From Mariannaea sp. PMI_226 (Eukaryota; Ascomycota; Sordariomycetes; Hypocreales; Nectriaceae): 64,000 nt of DNA. The notes beneath the pieces were generated by a model that was not told where the DNA came from, did not search any database, and saw only the letters and a program-made list of their open reading frames with translations. Position numbers and translations under genes: made by a program. The stretch lies in NCBI GenBank assembly GCA_024336345.1, contig JANFOG010000003.1, forward strand, positions 2,548,501-2,612,500. The letters run 5' to 3'. Shown one piece after another: positions 10,142-22,703 of this stretch. Positions within the stretch are counted from its first letter, which is position 1. Every line of letters begins with the position of its first letter.

Positions 10142-12941
10142 ATGGGCGACGCCGCCAATACTTCGTCCAAACTCTTTGCGGAGTGCGCAGTGGCTTTTGT
10201 GCCTAGCAGTTCGCTCACCCCAAAGGTGATAGGCGAGGTATGTTGGATCGGACTTACTCTATGATAGTAGATACTGATCAGACTCCCAGCTCTCTATCCT
10301 AATGATAGAGCAGGGCTGCACTGTCTGCGAACCTCGGCGCGATGGCACCATTCCGATAGAAAAGACTACGCACATAATCTCCAACACTATTGATTTCCCA
10401 CAATATACCGAGTCCCAGGCAGTCATGATCCCGGTGGTAACGACGCAATGGGTTGTGTCTTCCATATCCAGACATAAGCAGGCTCAAGTTCGGCCATTTT
10501 CCCCCGATCCACGAATGATCTTTTCGCAAGTTGTCGTTACCTGTGCAGACCTCCCGGAGAATGACAAGGAGAGCATTGCTGGAGCTGTCATGGCCCTGGG
10601 TGGACAAGAGTCGAAGGACGTTTCTCGGTTAACAACCTACATTTGCGCCTTGTCCATGGACCATCCCAAAGTCCATACCGCTCTGCAAAAGAATTGGAAG
10701 GGAAAGATTGTTTTGCCACACTGGTAAGTGAGACTCCTGTGTGTAATAATGACAAAAAGGAAAGGAAGGAAGGAAGGAACAAAATCAACATAAGAGTGCC
10801 GCTAATTTTCTATAGGTTTGATGACTGCTTCAAGCTGGGTAAACGAATTGATGAGCAGCCTTATTGTCTCCCCGATCCCGAGATACTAAAAAAGTCACCT
10901 GAGGATGATTTAACAATTCCAGTCAATGCCAACCTCGAAGGAGCTACATCTGCTACGCCAACTTATTTGCAATCTCTTCCACCAGATGGAGAAGTCGTCC
11001 GTCCGCCGGTGACTGTGTTTCAAGATAAAATGGTCATGCTGGCAGAAGATCTGAGCATCTCACCCCGACTTGTCAAGGTAATTCGGGATATCATTAACAA
11101 TGGTGGCGGCAAGATCGTTACAGATGTGGAAGATTGCGACATGTTCATTTGCCAATACCGCGAGAGTCCTACCTATATCAAAGCTGCCCAGTCATGTAAA
11201 GAGGTGGGAAATCTGGCCTGGCTATATTGGCTTATTGTTCACAACGACTGGACCTCGCCTCTCCGAAGGCTTCTTCACTATCCCGTACCTAAACATGGAA
11301 TCGAAGGCTTCAAAGGCATGCGCATCACGGTTTCCAATTATGGTGGAGAGGCCCGCGTCTACCTTGAGAATCTCATCCGGGCCTGTGGCGCAGAGTTCAC
11401 CAAGACAATGAAGGCGGATAACACGCATCTCATCACTGCTCGGAATTCAAGCGAGAAATGCAAGGCCGCTCCTGAGTGGGGAATTTCCGTCATCAACCAC
11501 CTGTGGATCGAAGAATCTTATGCCAAGTGCGAATTGCGGCCTACGAACATTAAGAAGTACAACCATTTCCCTCCCCGTACGAACCTAGGCGAGATTATCG
11601 GTCAAACCTTCTTTGACGAGGCGAAACTCCGGGAACTATATTACCCAGGTGGCGAGGAGAGCATGTCCCCAGGCGCAAAAAGGAAGCGAAAAATCCTCGA
11701 GGCGGCTGAGGAGAATGCCTACTACCATGGACCTGCTGAGGGTGTTGTGATTGGTCGAAACCCTGAGCCGCAAGATACAGATGACCTCCAATTAGAGAAC
11801 CCGGAGACTGTTGAGCCTACCAAGAAGAAGAAAACAGTCAAGCCACTGAATGAGGTAGCAACTCCTATCCGAACTCGCCAGATTCCGTCAGGGAAAGAGA
11901 ACGGAACTCCCGCCCTATCTACAGGAGGTCGCAGTGCAAAGGCAAAGGCGCGGGATCTGCTTCAGAATATTGCCCCAGATATCGCCTTGTACGAGAAGGA
12001 GAAAAAGCGACATAGCAAAGGCAACGCCCCCTGGGGCGGAAAACGCGCAGCGGATGAGGTCAACAAGAGCAGGACTAGACAAGCCACCAGCCCTGTCGCT
12101 GACCCCGATGATGATGACGATGATGATACGGAGGGCAAGCGACCAGCCAAGAAAGCTCGGCCGTCGTTGCCAGATGTGGAGATGAGGGTCATCCTCACTG
12201 GTTTTTCACGATGGGTTGGAGACAAACACAAAGAAGATCAAGACCGGGTAAGTTGCATTGAAGATGTGTCCGTTAATTGGATATGAAGGTGGATACTAAC
12301 AATCCCAACAGAGGAAACTGCGAGATCTCGGAATTCAGATTGTACAAGAAGGTCAACCGTGTGACTATCTAGCAGCACCCCATGTGGTTCGGACAGTCAA
12401 ATTCCTTTGCGCCCTAGCTAGGGGACCAACAGTAATATCCTCAACCTTCGTTGACGCAGTCCTGGAGACTGGGAAAATCCCCGACATTGACGAATTCCTC
12501 CTGAACGATAAGGACACGGAATCAAGATATAACTTCAGTCTGGAGAAGTCAGTGGCCCGCGCCAAAGCCAACCGAGGCAAACTTCTCTTAGGGATCCCCA
12601 TCTATTGCACGGAGAAGATCCGCAATGGTCCGGAGAGTTATAAAGCCATCGCTGAGGCTAATAATGCCATCTTCAAAATCTACCGGGCACGTAGTGGAAC
12701 GACAATTCGACCCACAACAGCGGAGGAGGATGGTGGTGCGCCACCTGAGCCAGTCTATCTTTTGAGCAGTAACAGTCTCGAAGAGAAGGCAATGTGGGAT
12801 CGCTTCCGAGACATGGCGCGCAAGGGCAACATGGAGCCTCGAGTTGTGGCGCCTGACTGGCTATTAGACGTGACAATGGCCCAGCAAGTCAGGTTTGATG
12901 ATAAGTTTTTGGTGGAGAACTTTTATAAACCCCAGTTGTAA
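10142..12941 (+). CDS. rtt107: multi-BRCT genome-stability protein, Rtt107/Brc1 type
   Basis: Exons 10142-10237, 10290-10723, 10816-12247 and 12312-12941 join in frame to 863 residues, close to the size of S. pombe Brc1. At least four BRCT repeats can be read: an N-terminal pair (KLFAECAVAFVPSS to VVTTQWVVSSI; then FSQVVVTCADLPE to HWFDDCFKLGKRID), a central pair (VFQDKMVMLAEDLSI; GFKGMRITVSNYGGEARVYL to INHLWIEESYAKCE), and a C-terminal pair (MRVILTGFSRW; LLLGIPIYCTEKI to DWLLDVTMAQQ). Trp and Cys/Thr landmarks of BRCT helices are present. Between them lies an acidic/basic linker with DPDDDDDDDTEGKRPAKKAR, a likely nuclear signal. The family binds phosphorylated H2A and scaffolds replication-fork repair (Smc5/6, Slx4). 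The assignment rests on repeat number and layout. Confidence 0.85.
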
Positions 12942-13114
12942 GAAGAAGGGATGTGTGCGATAATGTAATGACGGAGTTTTTGGGGTGCTCGGTTTCAAAA
13001 GTACCCCCAGCCGTTGGACCGGCTGTGTGTTTGGCTATGGCCCCCTTGGGACTTCATTTAGGTTAAGGAGTCACCCATTTGTTTTTGTATGTCTTTATAC
13101 GACATGCGGGTGTG

Positions 13115-13772
13115 TTAGAAGAACTTGACACCTAAAGAATCATCTTCCCCAAAGATTTGGGCTTTGCCTCGCTTGACGAGAATGTTTAGTGCCTTCAGAA
13201 GAACGTCGTTGTCCATACCGTGAATTTCTGTTTAGATCAGTAAAGTTTCCTGTTTAACTTAAGTAGCAATGGTGTGGAGAGCGAGCTATACCGGTTCGTT
13301 TTGTTCCATCTCCCTCGACCAATTCATACACTGTCAAGACGCTGCCCTTCTGGCCTGTCTCCTCAACGTAGCTCTCCACCAGTGCCGCCCACTCTTCAGG
13401 CTTTCGCCAGTGAATGAAGACAACGTCTCCAGAGTTTCCGCCTCCCACATCCTCGGCAAGCCCATCCTTGCGCATGAAATCTATCACGTCCCGGATATCA
13501 TCCAATTGAAGACGGCGCTCGAGCCGGCGGTTGAAGAACAGGTCCGAGTCGGCGGCGGATGAGAGGGCAAGGCGGAAGATGCGATGGTGTCGGGTGTAGC
13601 CGAGGATGAGCGAAGACCACTTCTTGCGCTGGGCATGCAGAGTGGTCAGGTTGGTTTGGCGGGTATAGAAGGCGGGGAAGTGGTATTCGCGGGGCCAGAC
13701 GAAGGAGTTGGGATCGGAAGGGGTGGGGGTGCCTGTTGAAGTTGGCGCGGGAGCAGTCGAAGCCGTTGACAT
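13115..13772 (-). CDS. vps25: ESCRT-II subunit Vps25
   Basis: Exons on the minus strand are 13772-13292 and 13227-13115, with a 64-nt intron, giving 197 residues. Vps25 is the winged-helix subunit of ESCRT-II that acts on endosomes in multivesicular-body sorting. Visible family features are the N-terminal FVWPREYHFPAFYTRQ (the PPxY-like face that contacts Vps22/Vps36), the segment FFNRRLERRLQLDDI, VVFIHWRKPEEWA, and the C-terminal EIHGMDNDVLLKALNIL ... DDSLGVKFF ending. Length matches the family (about 180-200). An N-terminal Ser/Thr/Pro leader of about 20 residues precedes the conserved start. Confidence 0.95.
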
Positions 13773-14452
13773 GGCGGGAGAGAGGGAGGGTGGTGAACTT
13801 TGCAGGAACCGGAGATGCTGTTCTCAAGGGCTGTCGTCGATTGCAGGCTGAAGCTATCGCGTGCTCTACCAGGCACGCAAGAACGTACCTGGCCTCAGGA
13901 ATCGGTGTTAGTGCTGGTGGGGGGTTTCCCTTGAAGAATGACGTGGGTGGGGGGGCGTGATAGACGGTACGGTACGTACCAAGGCCGCTAACACATGCTA
14001 GATGTTGTTCCTGGAACCCACGAGATTCTAGGCTCTGGCACGCCACGCCCAACATGTGTGCTTGTTTGTAGATAAGGGGCCTTCTGATTAGTCGTTGGCT
14101 CAATTTGTAGATAAGGTAATGCTTGACAGCACAGCATAGTCGCCTCTCGAGAGAGAGCTAAGAGCATTGATTAGTTGCGCCGGTCAAATACAGTCTAATA
14201 AGCCTCCGCTTCCCAATTCTGGCGCTTCAGCTGCCGCTGGGTCTTCTGTGCACAAAGTTCTTCATGCGGGCGCTTGTCGTCTTTAGACAGCATAATCATA
14301 GACCCCGACACATTCTTCACATGCATGCGTACGTAAGACAAAATAATCCAATGCTCCTTTTGTCTTTATCTCGAGAGGATAAGGGGAACTAGCCAGTTAC
14401 AAGCGGGCGATTGCCAAGCGCCAGCAGTAGTTATACCAAATCAGCCTCAGAT

Positions 14453-14475
14453 CTTATCAGAGCAGCTCTGATAAG
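14453..14475. promoter_or_regulatory. palindromic double GATA (AreA/NIT2-type) site
   Basis: A perfect inverted repeat: 11-bp arms CTTATCAGAGC and its complement around a single central A. Each arm carries one GATAAG core, so two nitrogen-regulator GATA sites face each other. A further TTATC lies at 15026-15030. Position about 850 bp upstream of nitrite reductase suits nitrogen-metabolite control by an AreA-type GATA factor; binding is inferred. Confidence 0.6.
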
Positions 14476-14947
14476 AAACTCGAGCAGTGCAGAGGATGCT
14501 GGAGTCCTCCGGAGAAACACGGAGTCATTGATTCGAAAAAAAAAATACTGCATGCGCTCTGTGTGAAACATGAAAACTCACCAACAGTTAATTCTTCTAC
14601 ATGAAGTCTTACTGTCGAATTCTTATGTATCAATTTAGAGGAGGGGGGAACAACATGTAAGTGAGAGGCATAGTCCACACCACACACGCAGGTGTAGCAT
14701 CCATCCGCAACTCCCGCGTTGTTGTCCCCTACCAACCGAAAAATCCATTCTCACCTGATCGATCACCTTGGGTCAATTCTGCTTGACTCCGAACCCATAA
14801 TGACGCAGATACAAACATAAGTAAAAAAAAGAGGATACAATCCAATTCAATTGTCATAATGGCGATATTCTTCGTGGCTTGACATATGATAGCAACCTGA
14901 TTTCCAGGGACCCGAGCCCCACGGCAGGAGCCGCTCATATACACTTT

Positions 14948-14957
14948 CTCCGCGGAG
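14948..14957. promoter_or_regulatory. NirA-type site in nitrite reductase promoter
   Basis: The 10-bp palindrome CTCCGCGGAG matches the nitrate regulator NirA consensus CTCCGHGG on both strands. It lies about 370 bp upstream of the nitrite reductase start. Nitrate induction is inferred. Confidence 0.6.
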
Positions 14958-15328
14958 CAATTGTCAATCAGAGCCCAACATCTGATTGGTCTCCTCTGCC
15001 AACACTTCAAGTCTCCTTCGACTCCTTATCAAGATCGCCGTTGCTTCGCCGTTTATTTCCAACATCTCCCGATGGCTTAATCTGTACGTTGCGCCACTAT
15101 CCGGAAATGTCGCTTTTTAATGCACCATTTATCTTGTTATGTATCCGTTGCCGGAAATGCAAGATGTGGTCGAATACCCACAGTTGACGGCTGGTCGAGC
15201 CCAGCTCAGGGACGCTCTCATAAGCTCAGGAATATCCTAAATATTCCCCCGAAAGAAAGGTCGTCTTAATCTTAGAAGTAGTTTTTTTGGCCTTCACATT
15301 AAGTGGGCTTGATTACGCTTCGGTCGTC

Positions 15329-18300
15329 ATGTCACAACCACAGAAGCGCCTGGTTGTCGTAGGGCTGGGCATGGTTGGCATCTCATTCATGTAAGTCATC
15401 CTCCATCTCAGAAAACGTCTTTTGATAGCCCAGCACTTACACGGCCAAAGTGAGAAGCTACTAAAATACGATGCAAAATCGCGAGAATACAACATCACTG
15501 TCCTCGGAGAAGAACCGTATCTAGCATACAATCGAGTCGGCCTCACAAGCTTCTTCGAGCATCGAAAAATCGAGAATCTTTATATAAATTCTGCGTCATG
15601 GGTGCGTCTCTCCTATTTCAATCCACCGCCCGACGTCATAAACTTAGCACTAACAAATTGAATAGTACAAAGAGACTCCTGTAGGATCTCTAGATTGCCA
15701 TGTTAACACCAGGGTCACGGGCGTTGACCGGTCAGTCAAAATGGTCACTTGTTCTAATGGCCAGACTTACCCATACGACATCCTCGTCTTGGCCACTGGC
15801 TCAGATGCAATTCTTCCTTCCACTGTCCCAGGGCACAGTGCCAGTGGTGTATTTGTATACAGAACCATCGATGACTTGGAGAGCCTCATTGGCTTCGCTG
15901 ACAGCAAAAGAGGAACCAATGGTGTCGTCATTGGAGGTGGTCTCTTGGGACTCGAAGCCGCCAAGGCAATGATGGACTTGGAACGATTCGACAAGATCAG
16001 TCTTCTTGAACGTTCAAAATGGGTCCTTTCCCGGCAACTTGATGCAACAGCAGGCCAGATGGTAGTTGATCAGGTCCGGGACCTCGGCGTGGACATCATT
16101 CTGGGCAAGGGCGTGGCAAGCATCAAAACCGATGAGACCAACCATGTCAAAGGCGTTGTCTTCGAAGACGGTCAGGAAATCGAGTGCTCTACCCTCTGCT
16201 TTGCTATTGGTGTGAAGCCCCGTGATGAGTTAGGCCGGGCCTCTGGCCTCGAGATTGCCCAGCGGGGTGGTATCATAGTTGACGACTCTTTGCGCACCAA
16301 CATCCCGGATGTCTATGCCATCGGCGAGTGTGCAAGCTGGCAGGGTATGGCCTACGGTCTGATCGGCCCTGGCGTGGAAATGGCAGAGGTACTTGCGTTT
16401 AACCTCACACAAGCGAAAATGCATTCGCCTCGCACATTCAAGCGACCTGACCTCAGCACGAAGCTTAAGCTACTTGGAGTAGACGTCGCCAGCTTTGGTG
16501 ACTGCTTCGCTGATACACACGGCCCCCAATCTCTTCCTCCCAAGTTTTCAAGGACCCTGAAGAATGGGAATGGCAAGGCCGCAGGGCTAGCAAATGGGGT
16601 TAAGACTGCTGCCGCCCTTACGCAGACTGTCCAGGCTCTCACTTACAAAGACCCCTTTTTGAATATTTACAAGAAATACATCTTCACCAAGGACGGAAAA
16701 TACCTCCTTGGAGGCATGATGATTGGTGACACCAAAGATTACGTGAAGCTCGTACCCATGGTTAAGACGATGAAGGAGCTAGACATGCCACCCAGCGAGC
16801 TTATCCTGGGTGCCAAGAAGGATGGTGACGATGATGACGATCTCCCAGACGATGCCCAAGTCTGCTCATGCCACAACGTCACCAAGGGTGATATTGTCAA
16901 GGTCGTCAAGGATGGCACTTGCAAGGATATTGCAACTCTCAAAACGTGCACAAAGGCGGGTACGGGATGCGGTGGCTGTATGCCCCTCGTCACAACCATT
17001 TTCAACAAGACTATGGCGGCTATGGGCAATACCGTAACCAACTACGTGTGCTCGCATTTCAACTACTCGCGCGTTGATCTCTTCAATATCGTCATGGTAA
17101 AGCGACTTAAATCTTTGAAGGAAGTGATGCGTGAGGTTGGCAACGATAAAGACAGTCTCGGTTGTGAGCTGTGCAAACCTGCCGTAGCAAGTATCATGGC
17201 GTCGCTCTGGAATAGGCACGTCATGGACAAGACTAGCCATGGCCTTCAAGACACAAACGACCGGTACTTGGGTAATATTCAACGAGACGGAACTTACTCT
17301 GTCGTGCCCCGTATGTCTGGTGGCGAAGTTACACCAGAGAAGCTAGGAGTCATTGCTGAGGTGGCCAAGAAGTACAACCTCTACACAAAGCTCACTGGTG
17401 GTCAGCGCATAGACATGTTTGGTGCGAAGAAGCAAGATCTCCCTGATATCTGGAGTGAGCTAGTTGCTGCAGGCATGGAGTCCGGACATGCGTATGCGAA
17501 GTCACTCCGAACAGTCAAAAGTTGTGTAGGATCAACATGGTGCAGATTCGGAATTGGCGACAGTGTTGGTCTGGCTGTTCGTTTAGAGGAGCGCTACAAG
17601 AGCATTCGAGCGCCTCACAAATTCAAGGGTGGTGTGAGTGGTTGTGTGAGAGAGTGTGCGGAGGCACAAAGCAAAGAGTATGTTCCTCTCCTGACCCTCA
17701 ATTCAGGCGTAACTAACCGCTGATTACCTAGTTTCGGACTGATTGCTACCGAAAAGGGGTTCAACATATTTGTCGGCGGCAACGGCGGTGCTAAGCCGAG
17801 ACACGCCGAACTGTTGGCCAAGGACGTCCCTCCGGCTGAGGTCGTGCCCATTTTGGATCGCTATGTGATGTTCTACATCCGCACCGCAGACAAGCTTCAG
17901 CGAACAGCCCGTTGGGTTGAGTCTCTACCTGGCGGCATCAAGTACCTGCAAGAAGTCATCCTAGAAGATAAGCTCGGCATCTGCGCATCCCTTGAAGCGC
18001 AGATGCAAGAGCTTGTGGACAACTTCTTCGATGAATGGGCAGAAGCAATTCGCACGCCTGCCATAGCCTCCAAGTTCAAGCAGTTCAACAATACCACTGA
18101 TACGATAGCCAATATGGACATGGAAGAGGACCGTGGCCAAAAGAGGCCTGTGTTCTGGCCTAGCAGCTCAGTGACAGAGGACTTCAAAAGCCTGGGCGAC
18201 AAATGGTCCAGCACGGCTTGGGAGCCTGTCATTGAAACGTCGTACTTTGACGGAGCTGACGACCTTCCCAACGGAATTTCGGCTACCATTAAACGTGGTG

Positions 18301-18815
18301 ACACCCAACTCGCCGTCTGGCGCATCCGGGGCACGTACTATGCCACTCAGCAAATGTGCCCCCATAAGCGCGCCTTTGTCCTCTCTGATGGTCTCATCGG
18401 CCAAGAACGCACGAACCCTGAGGCGAACGGTGTGATTGAGATTCCAAAGGAAAAGGCTTCCCTCTATGTCTCATGCCCGCATCACAAGCGTAACTTCGAT
18501 CTCGAGAACGGGTCCTGCAAGACCGACTCTGCGCTATCCATTGCCACGTTCCCAGCGGAAGCCCGCGGGGACGGTATGCTTTATATCAAATTGCCATCCA
18601 TTGAAGAGCTGGATGCTGCTCTAGGCACCAAGAAGTGGATGGTCAAAAAGGGTGAGAGCAAGGCGGCTGACCCCATGAATGCGCTGGACAAGCGCATCAA
18701 CTTCATTGGAATTCGAGGCAAGAAGCCAAGCGTACGGCCTTTGGTGGGCACCAAAATGACGAAACCAGTTGAACTAATGGTAGGAGGAGGATGCGGAAGC
18801 GCGCCGGACTGGTAG
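15329..18815 (+). CDS. niiA: assimilatory nitrite reductase [NAD(P)H], siroheme and Rieske type
   Basis: Reduces nitrite to ammonium in the cytosol. Exons 15329-15390, 15451-15601, 15666-17677 and 17732-18815 join to 1102 residues, the usual fungal NiiA size. In order: N-terminal FAD/NAD(P)H part ([53 protein letters not shown]), a [2Fe-2S] Bfd-like domain ([13 protein letters not shown] ... [13 protein letters not shown]), the siroheme/4Fe-4S core ([46 protein letters not shown], supplying the cluster cysteines), and a C-terminal Rieske-type domain (QMCPHKRAF ... [14 protein letters not shown]). The start codon is followed after 20 codons by an intron, as in other fungi. Upstream GATA and NirA-type sites suggest nitrate induction and nitrogen repression. 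Confidence 0.97.
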
Positions 18816-19650
18816 AAACATCAGACCCACGCAGTGTTTATCCATTAGGTGTTTTGGTCGGATTAGAAACATCACGCATGGGTGTTCTTTGGGGGTCATC
18901 ATAGAGCATGTTGGAGTTTGGTAATCGGTTATTGCGAATATTTGGAACGTATCCCGTTCGTTGCCTTGAAATTATGTAGATGTACGCCCGCAACAGAGCC
19001 CGTCAACGCAGATAAACCATGACATCCAATGGCGGTGTCTTTCATCCCAGTCTTTATATTACCAAGGCTACAAGTATCATGACCCAAGGCGACTTTCTCT
19101 CGAGAAATGCCCAACAATACCAGGTGGCCCAGCAATGGACCAGGTCGCAAAAAAAAAACAACTCCCATTGTGGAGTGGGAGCTCTCCCCAAGTAGACGCC
19201 GGTCTCACCCACGAAGGGAAAAAAAAATTGGACCGAAAGTATAAATAAGAAAAAAAATGAGGGTTAGAGTAAGTTGTGAATAGAGAGATAAAGAATAGGG
19301 AAAATAGAGTAGCAAAAAAGAAAGAAAAAGTGGCTGTTGGTTGTCGTAGAAACTCTGAATACGCGCAAGTTCACATGGGCGTGTCGGTACTTTGAAAAGA
19401 AAAAAAAAATCCCCTGCTCCTCCATCCTGTATCGTCCCTTTTTATCCATTGCCAACAGTAAAACTCCGGAAAAAAACCCCTAGTGATCCCACTATTCTAG
19501 AAAACAGATACCCATGATCGTACAGAAGTCGTTTCAGAAGGACGAAATCGGGCAGAAAAAAAAGTATGTGGAAGTGACCAGTGGGAGCGTTGCTGAGAGG
19601 CTTCCTCCTGGGAGGTGCAAGATGCTGTTCTCTCACATTTCCCAACTCCT
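18816..19650. other. convergent 3' intergenic region
   Basis: Lies between the 3' ends of nitrite reductase (plus) and the SREBP gene (minus). A-runs occur at 19149-19157, 19219-19226 and 19399-19408. No gene is seen. Confidence 0.6.
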
Positions 19651-22600
19651 TTAGCATCCATCATCTTCACATTCACTCAAACTTCCGTATCCGGTATCTG
19701 ATTCCATTCCCACCACGCTCTTGGTGATTGCCAAACATCGGTCTACTACCCTTTCTCGAGTCTCAGAGGGCACACCGCACTCCTCCGCCGGACTGCCGCC
19801 TATCCAGAGCCGCAGGCCGCCAGCAAGCCGCTCGAGAGACGTTTGGAAAGTCTCAGCTGCATTCTTATGCTCATAAAGCTCTTCCATCAACTGGAATGCT
19901 CCAGTGCAACCGAGAAGCGACATTTCGCCACCAGCGTAGCCGCGGGCCATGATAGATTCAATCATTAGAAGACCTTTGTGAGGAATTCCGGCAGTGCTTT
20001 CGATTCGTCTAAGATGAGCAATGGCCATTGCACAGCGTAATGCGAGTCGGAGATCGGGTGTTGACGCCTGAAGGCTCGAGTCGATAATAGTCGTTGACGT
20101 ACAAACTAGACCGCTAGTCTTCTCCGTTCCCAGTGCCTGAAGGGCTGCAGCGATATTGTGACCCCGGCCCTGATTAACCAAGATAGCACGGGCCACAATG
20201 GCGCGTAACTGGGCAGTAGATCCAATGGGAGCAGCTCTGACAGCCAGCTCAGCTTCCTCGGCTAAATTGTGCAGAATCTCCTCATCCTTATCCATAACGG
20301 CCACCAGGGTGCGATGCAATCTCAGCGTCGACCACCAGGCTGCCACGGCATCCATAGGCGATCCTATCGCGTTATCGTCTACCACAGCATCCATTCCGTC
20401 CATGGGATTCGCAACGTTATCATTAGTGTCCAAGTTGAAGGCTAAGTTGTGAGCGCGTTGGATAACATCATCATTGAGAACCTCGCTGCTTTCTTGCTCA
20501 ACGAGGAGAGCAAGGTAGTCAGGCAGTTCGTCCTCATGCTGCTCCTCCGAGCCGTCTCGCATCTGAATAAGAAGTCGGTTTAGATGCCGGGCCTCATTCC
20601 ATTGGGTCCTCGCAAACTTGGAAGCGATCCACCGGATTGCACCAAGATGGATTCGCTTTTGACTGAGATCCCAAAGAAGCACGCGAATGTGCAGAGCTTT
20701 GAGCATGAGCCGGATCGGAGTATTAGGGAGGGTCCCGGAAGCAAGAAGAGTCAGGACAAGACGGCTCTTGTTGATCTCAACATCACCACCTGCCAGTTGT
20801 GAGTCAAGCGCAATAGACCATGCCTTCACACGGGCAGCCTCTTGTTCCTCAGTAAGGCCAGTGACCACCTGAAAGCCGTGAATACCAATAATGTTGCGCA
20901 CGCTCAGTTTAAGTGTTTTGAGAATGAGCGCAGCCGCCTCCAGGAATAAATCGTGGCGGGGAACCCACACAGTCTGGATGGCAGTGAGCCAGGCTTGCTG
21001 TCGCACGTGGATGGGAGAAGCCAACGAGGGAGCCGCCTGCAAGACATTGGATTGGGCCTTCTTGGACTTCTGCTGAGGTCGCATGAAAAGCGACGGCACA
21101 AAGACCCACAAGAACGCACCGAGGAGCATAATGACCCGGAGAGAAGTATGCAAATGATAGCCCTTGTAGCTGACATCCAGGCTAGAAGCTGCAGTCCGGA
21201 GCAGGCTCAAAGGCAAGGCGTACAAGCCACGGCCTTCGGTCGTCTCATTGCTAACCTCGTCTTCTCGAATGGCCTCCAGAATCATCAATCCTGCCAGAGA
21301 ACCAACCATGAGCTTACCAAAATATGGTCCCGCGTTATTCCACCGGTTCTGCTGCACCTGGTGTTGCTGTTGGATTTGTTGCTGGCGAATGAGCGCCGGG
21401 TTGCCACCACGGTAGGGCTGTTGAGGCACAGGGTAAGGCTGGCCAGCAGCCATCTGCGCCGAGATAATTCGTTTCATATCATCTGGAACCTGAATCATTC
21501 CCGCAGGCGGAGCGCTTCCGTCCGGCGATGTCGTCATGGGAGAACCGACAAACTGTTGGGTATCTTGTGCATACTGGATAGGGGTAGGTGGCTGCTGGAG
21601 AGGGGTCATAGCCCCATTCATCGCACCGGCCATGAACAGCTTCTCAAAGGCCGCAATTCTTGCTTGCATCGCGCCGTTCTCGTCGAGGAGTCGATTATTA
21701 CGCTTCTCCAGATGTCGGATATATTCAGTTGCCTTGCTCAGGACCTAGATTTTACATTAGCCACGGGCACAGAGAAATACAGAAGCGCCATCCCGAGACT
21801 TACGGTGGCCTTATTCAGCTTATGAGCTGGCGTCAGGCCGTGAAGCTCTTCGCGATCCTCAGTTGTGTCTTCACCTCTCGCACTCTTGGACATAATACGA
21901 AGACTTGGAACACTATCACGCAAAGCAGCAATTTTATCGTTAAGGTTGGTTCGGTATCGTTTCTCAATCATGTTATGGGCAGTCTTCTTGATGGGTTGGT
22001 TGCCATCATCTTCTTCCTCTTCCTCTTCGGGATCAGCGGAAGACTTTCGCTTTCGTGATGCTTTAGAGGACATTTCAGCAGGGTCTGGTGAAGAGAGAAC
22101 CCCCATTTTGGCCTCACCTGTCGCCGAGTCGGGGCTCGAGGCGCTCTTGGGGGACTGGTACTGTAGATGCGGAGGCATGGCGATGTTACGTAGTTTCTCC
22201 TGCAGAGCAGGAGTCAAGTGGCTAATGGCTCGTGGTTGAAGGTTACCGTTATCGGGTAGAGGATGGCCCTGTGGGACGAGCGGGTTCGTGGGAAGGACGG
22301 CGTAGAGGGAATCGGGACTTAGAGTAGTTGGCGCGAGGCCGTCGAGGCCGGCAGATACAGGAAGTCGGAGTTGTGGTTGCTGATCCTGACCAAATGAAAG
22401 ATTCCAGGGGGAAGTCTGATAGCCAGGTGGGGGAGGCGGCGCGGTAGTCGAAGGGTCATACGAATCGTAAGGTGGCGTGCCTGTGAATTGCCAGGCTGCG
22501 GCGTCGTAGAAAGAAGGAGGCTGAGGCTGAGGGTGTGGGTGCGGTTGCGGTTGCGGTTGAGACTGTGGGTGAGGGTGAGGGTTACTGGCGGAGTCGTTGG

Positions 22601-22703
22601 GTGTAGAAGAACTGTCATCCTTCACAACCGCGCCATCATCTATGAAGACGAGATTTGGGTCTTGGAGCCCAAACAGGCTATTCGCATTGTCATTGTCGGC
22701 CAT
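19651..22703 (-). CDS. srbA: SREBP-type membrane-bound bHLH transcription factor SrbA
   Basis: Exons on the minus strand are 22703-21804 and 21744-19651, joined in frame to 997 residues (A. fumigatus SrbA is close to this). An N-terminal Pro/Gln/His-rich acidic region is followed by a bHLH-zip at about residues 240-330: [20 protein letters not shown] with the SREBP-specific Tyr in the basic region, a loop, [20 protein letters not shown], then a leucine-zipper-like segment. Two hydrophobic segments follow ([16 protein letters not shown] and [17 protein letters not shown], about residues 450-550), the hairpin that anchors the precursor in the ER. The remaining C-terminal part matches the fungal SREBP C-terminal domain (DUF2014 type). 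The factor governs sterol synthesis, hypoxia and azole response after proteolytic release. The single intron splits the bHLH. Confidence 0.96.

Larger units (their letters stand above)
13773..15328. other. intergenic region with nitrite reductase promoter
   Basis: No coding region is supported. The region carries the promoter of the nitrite reductase gene, with GATA-type and NirA-type sites listed separately. The divergent nitrate reductase gene that sits beside nitrite reductase in many Eurotiales is absent; Vps25 lies there instead. Confidence 0.6.
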
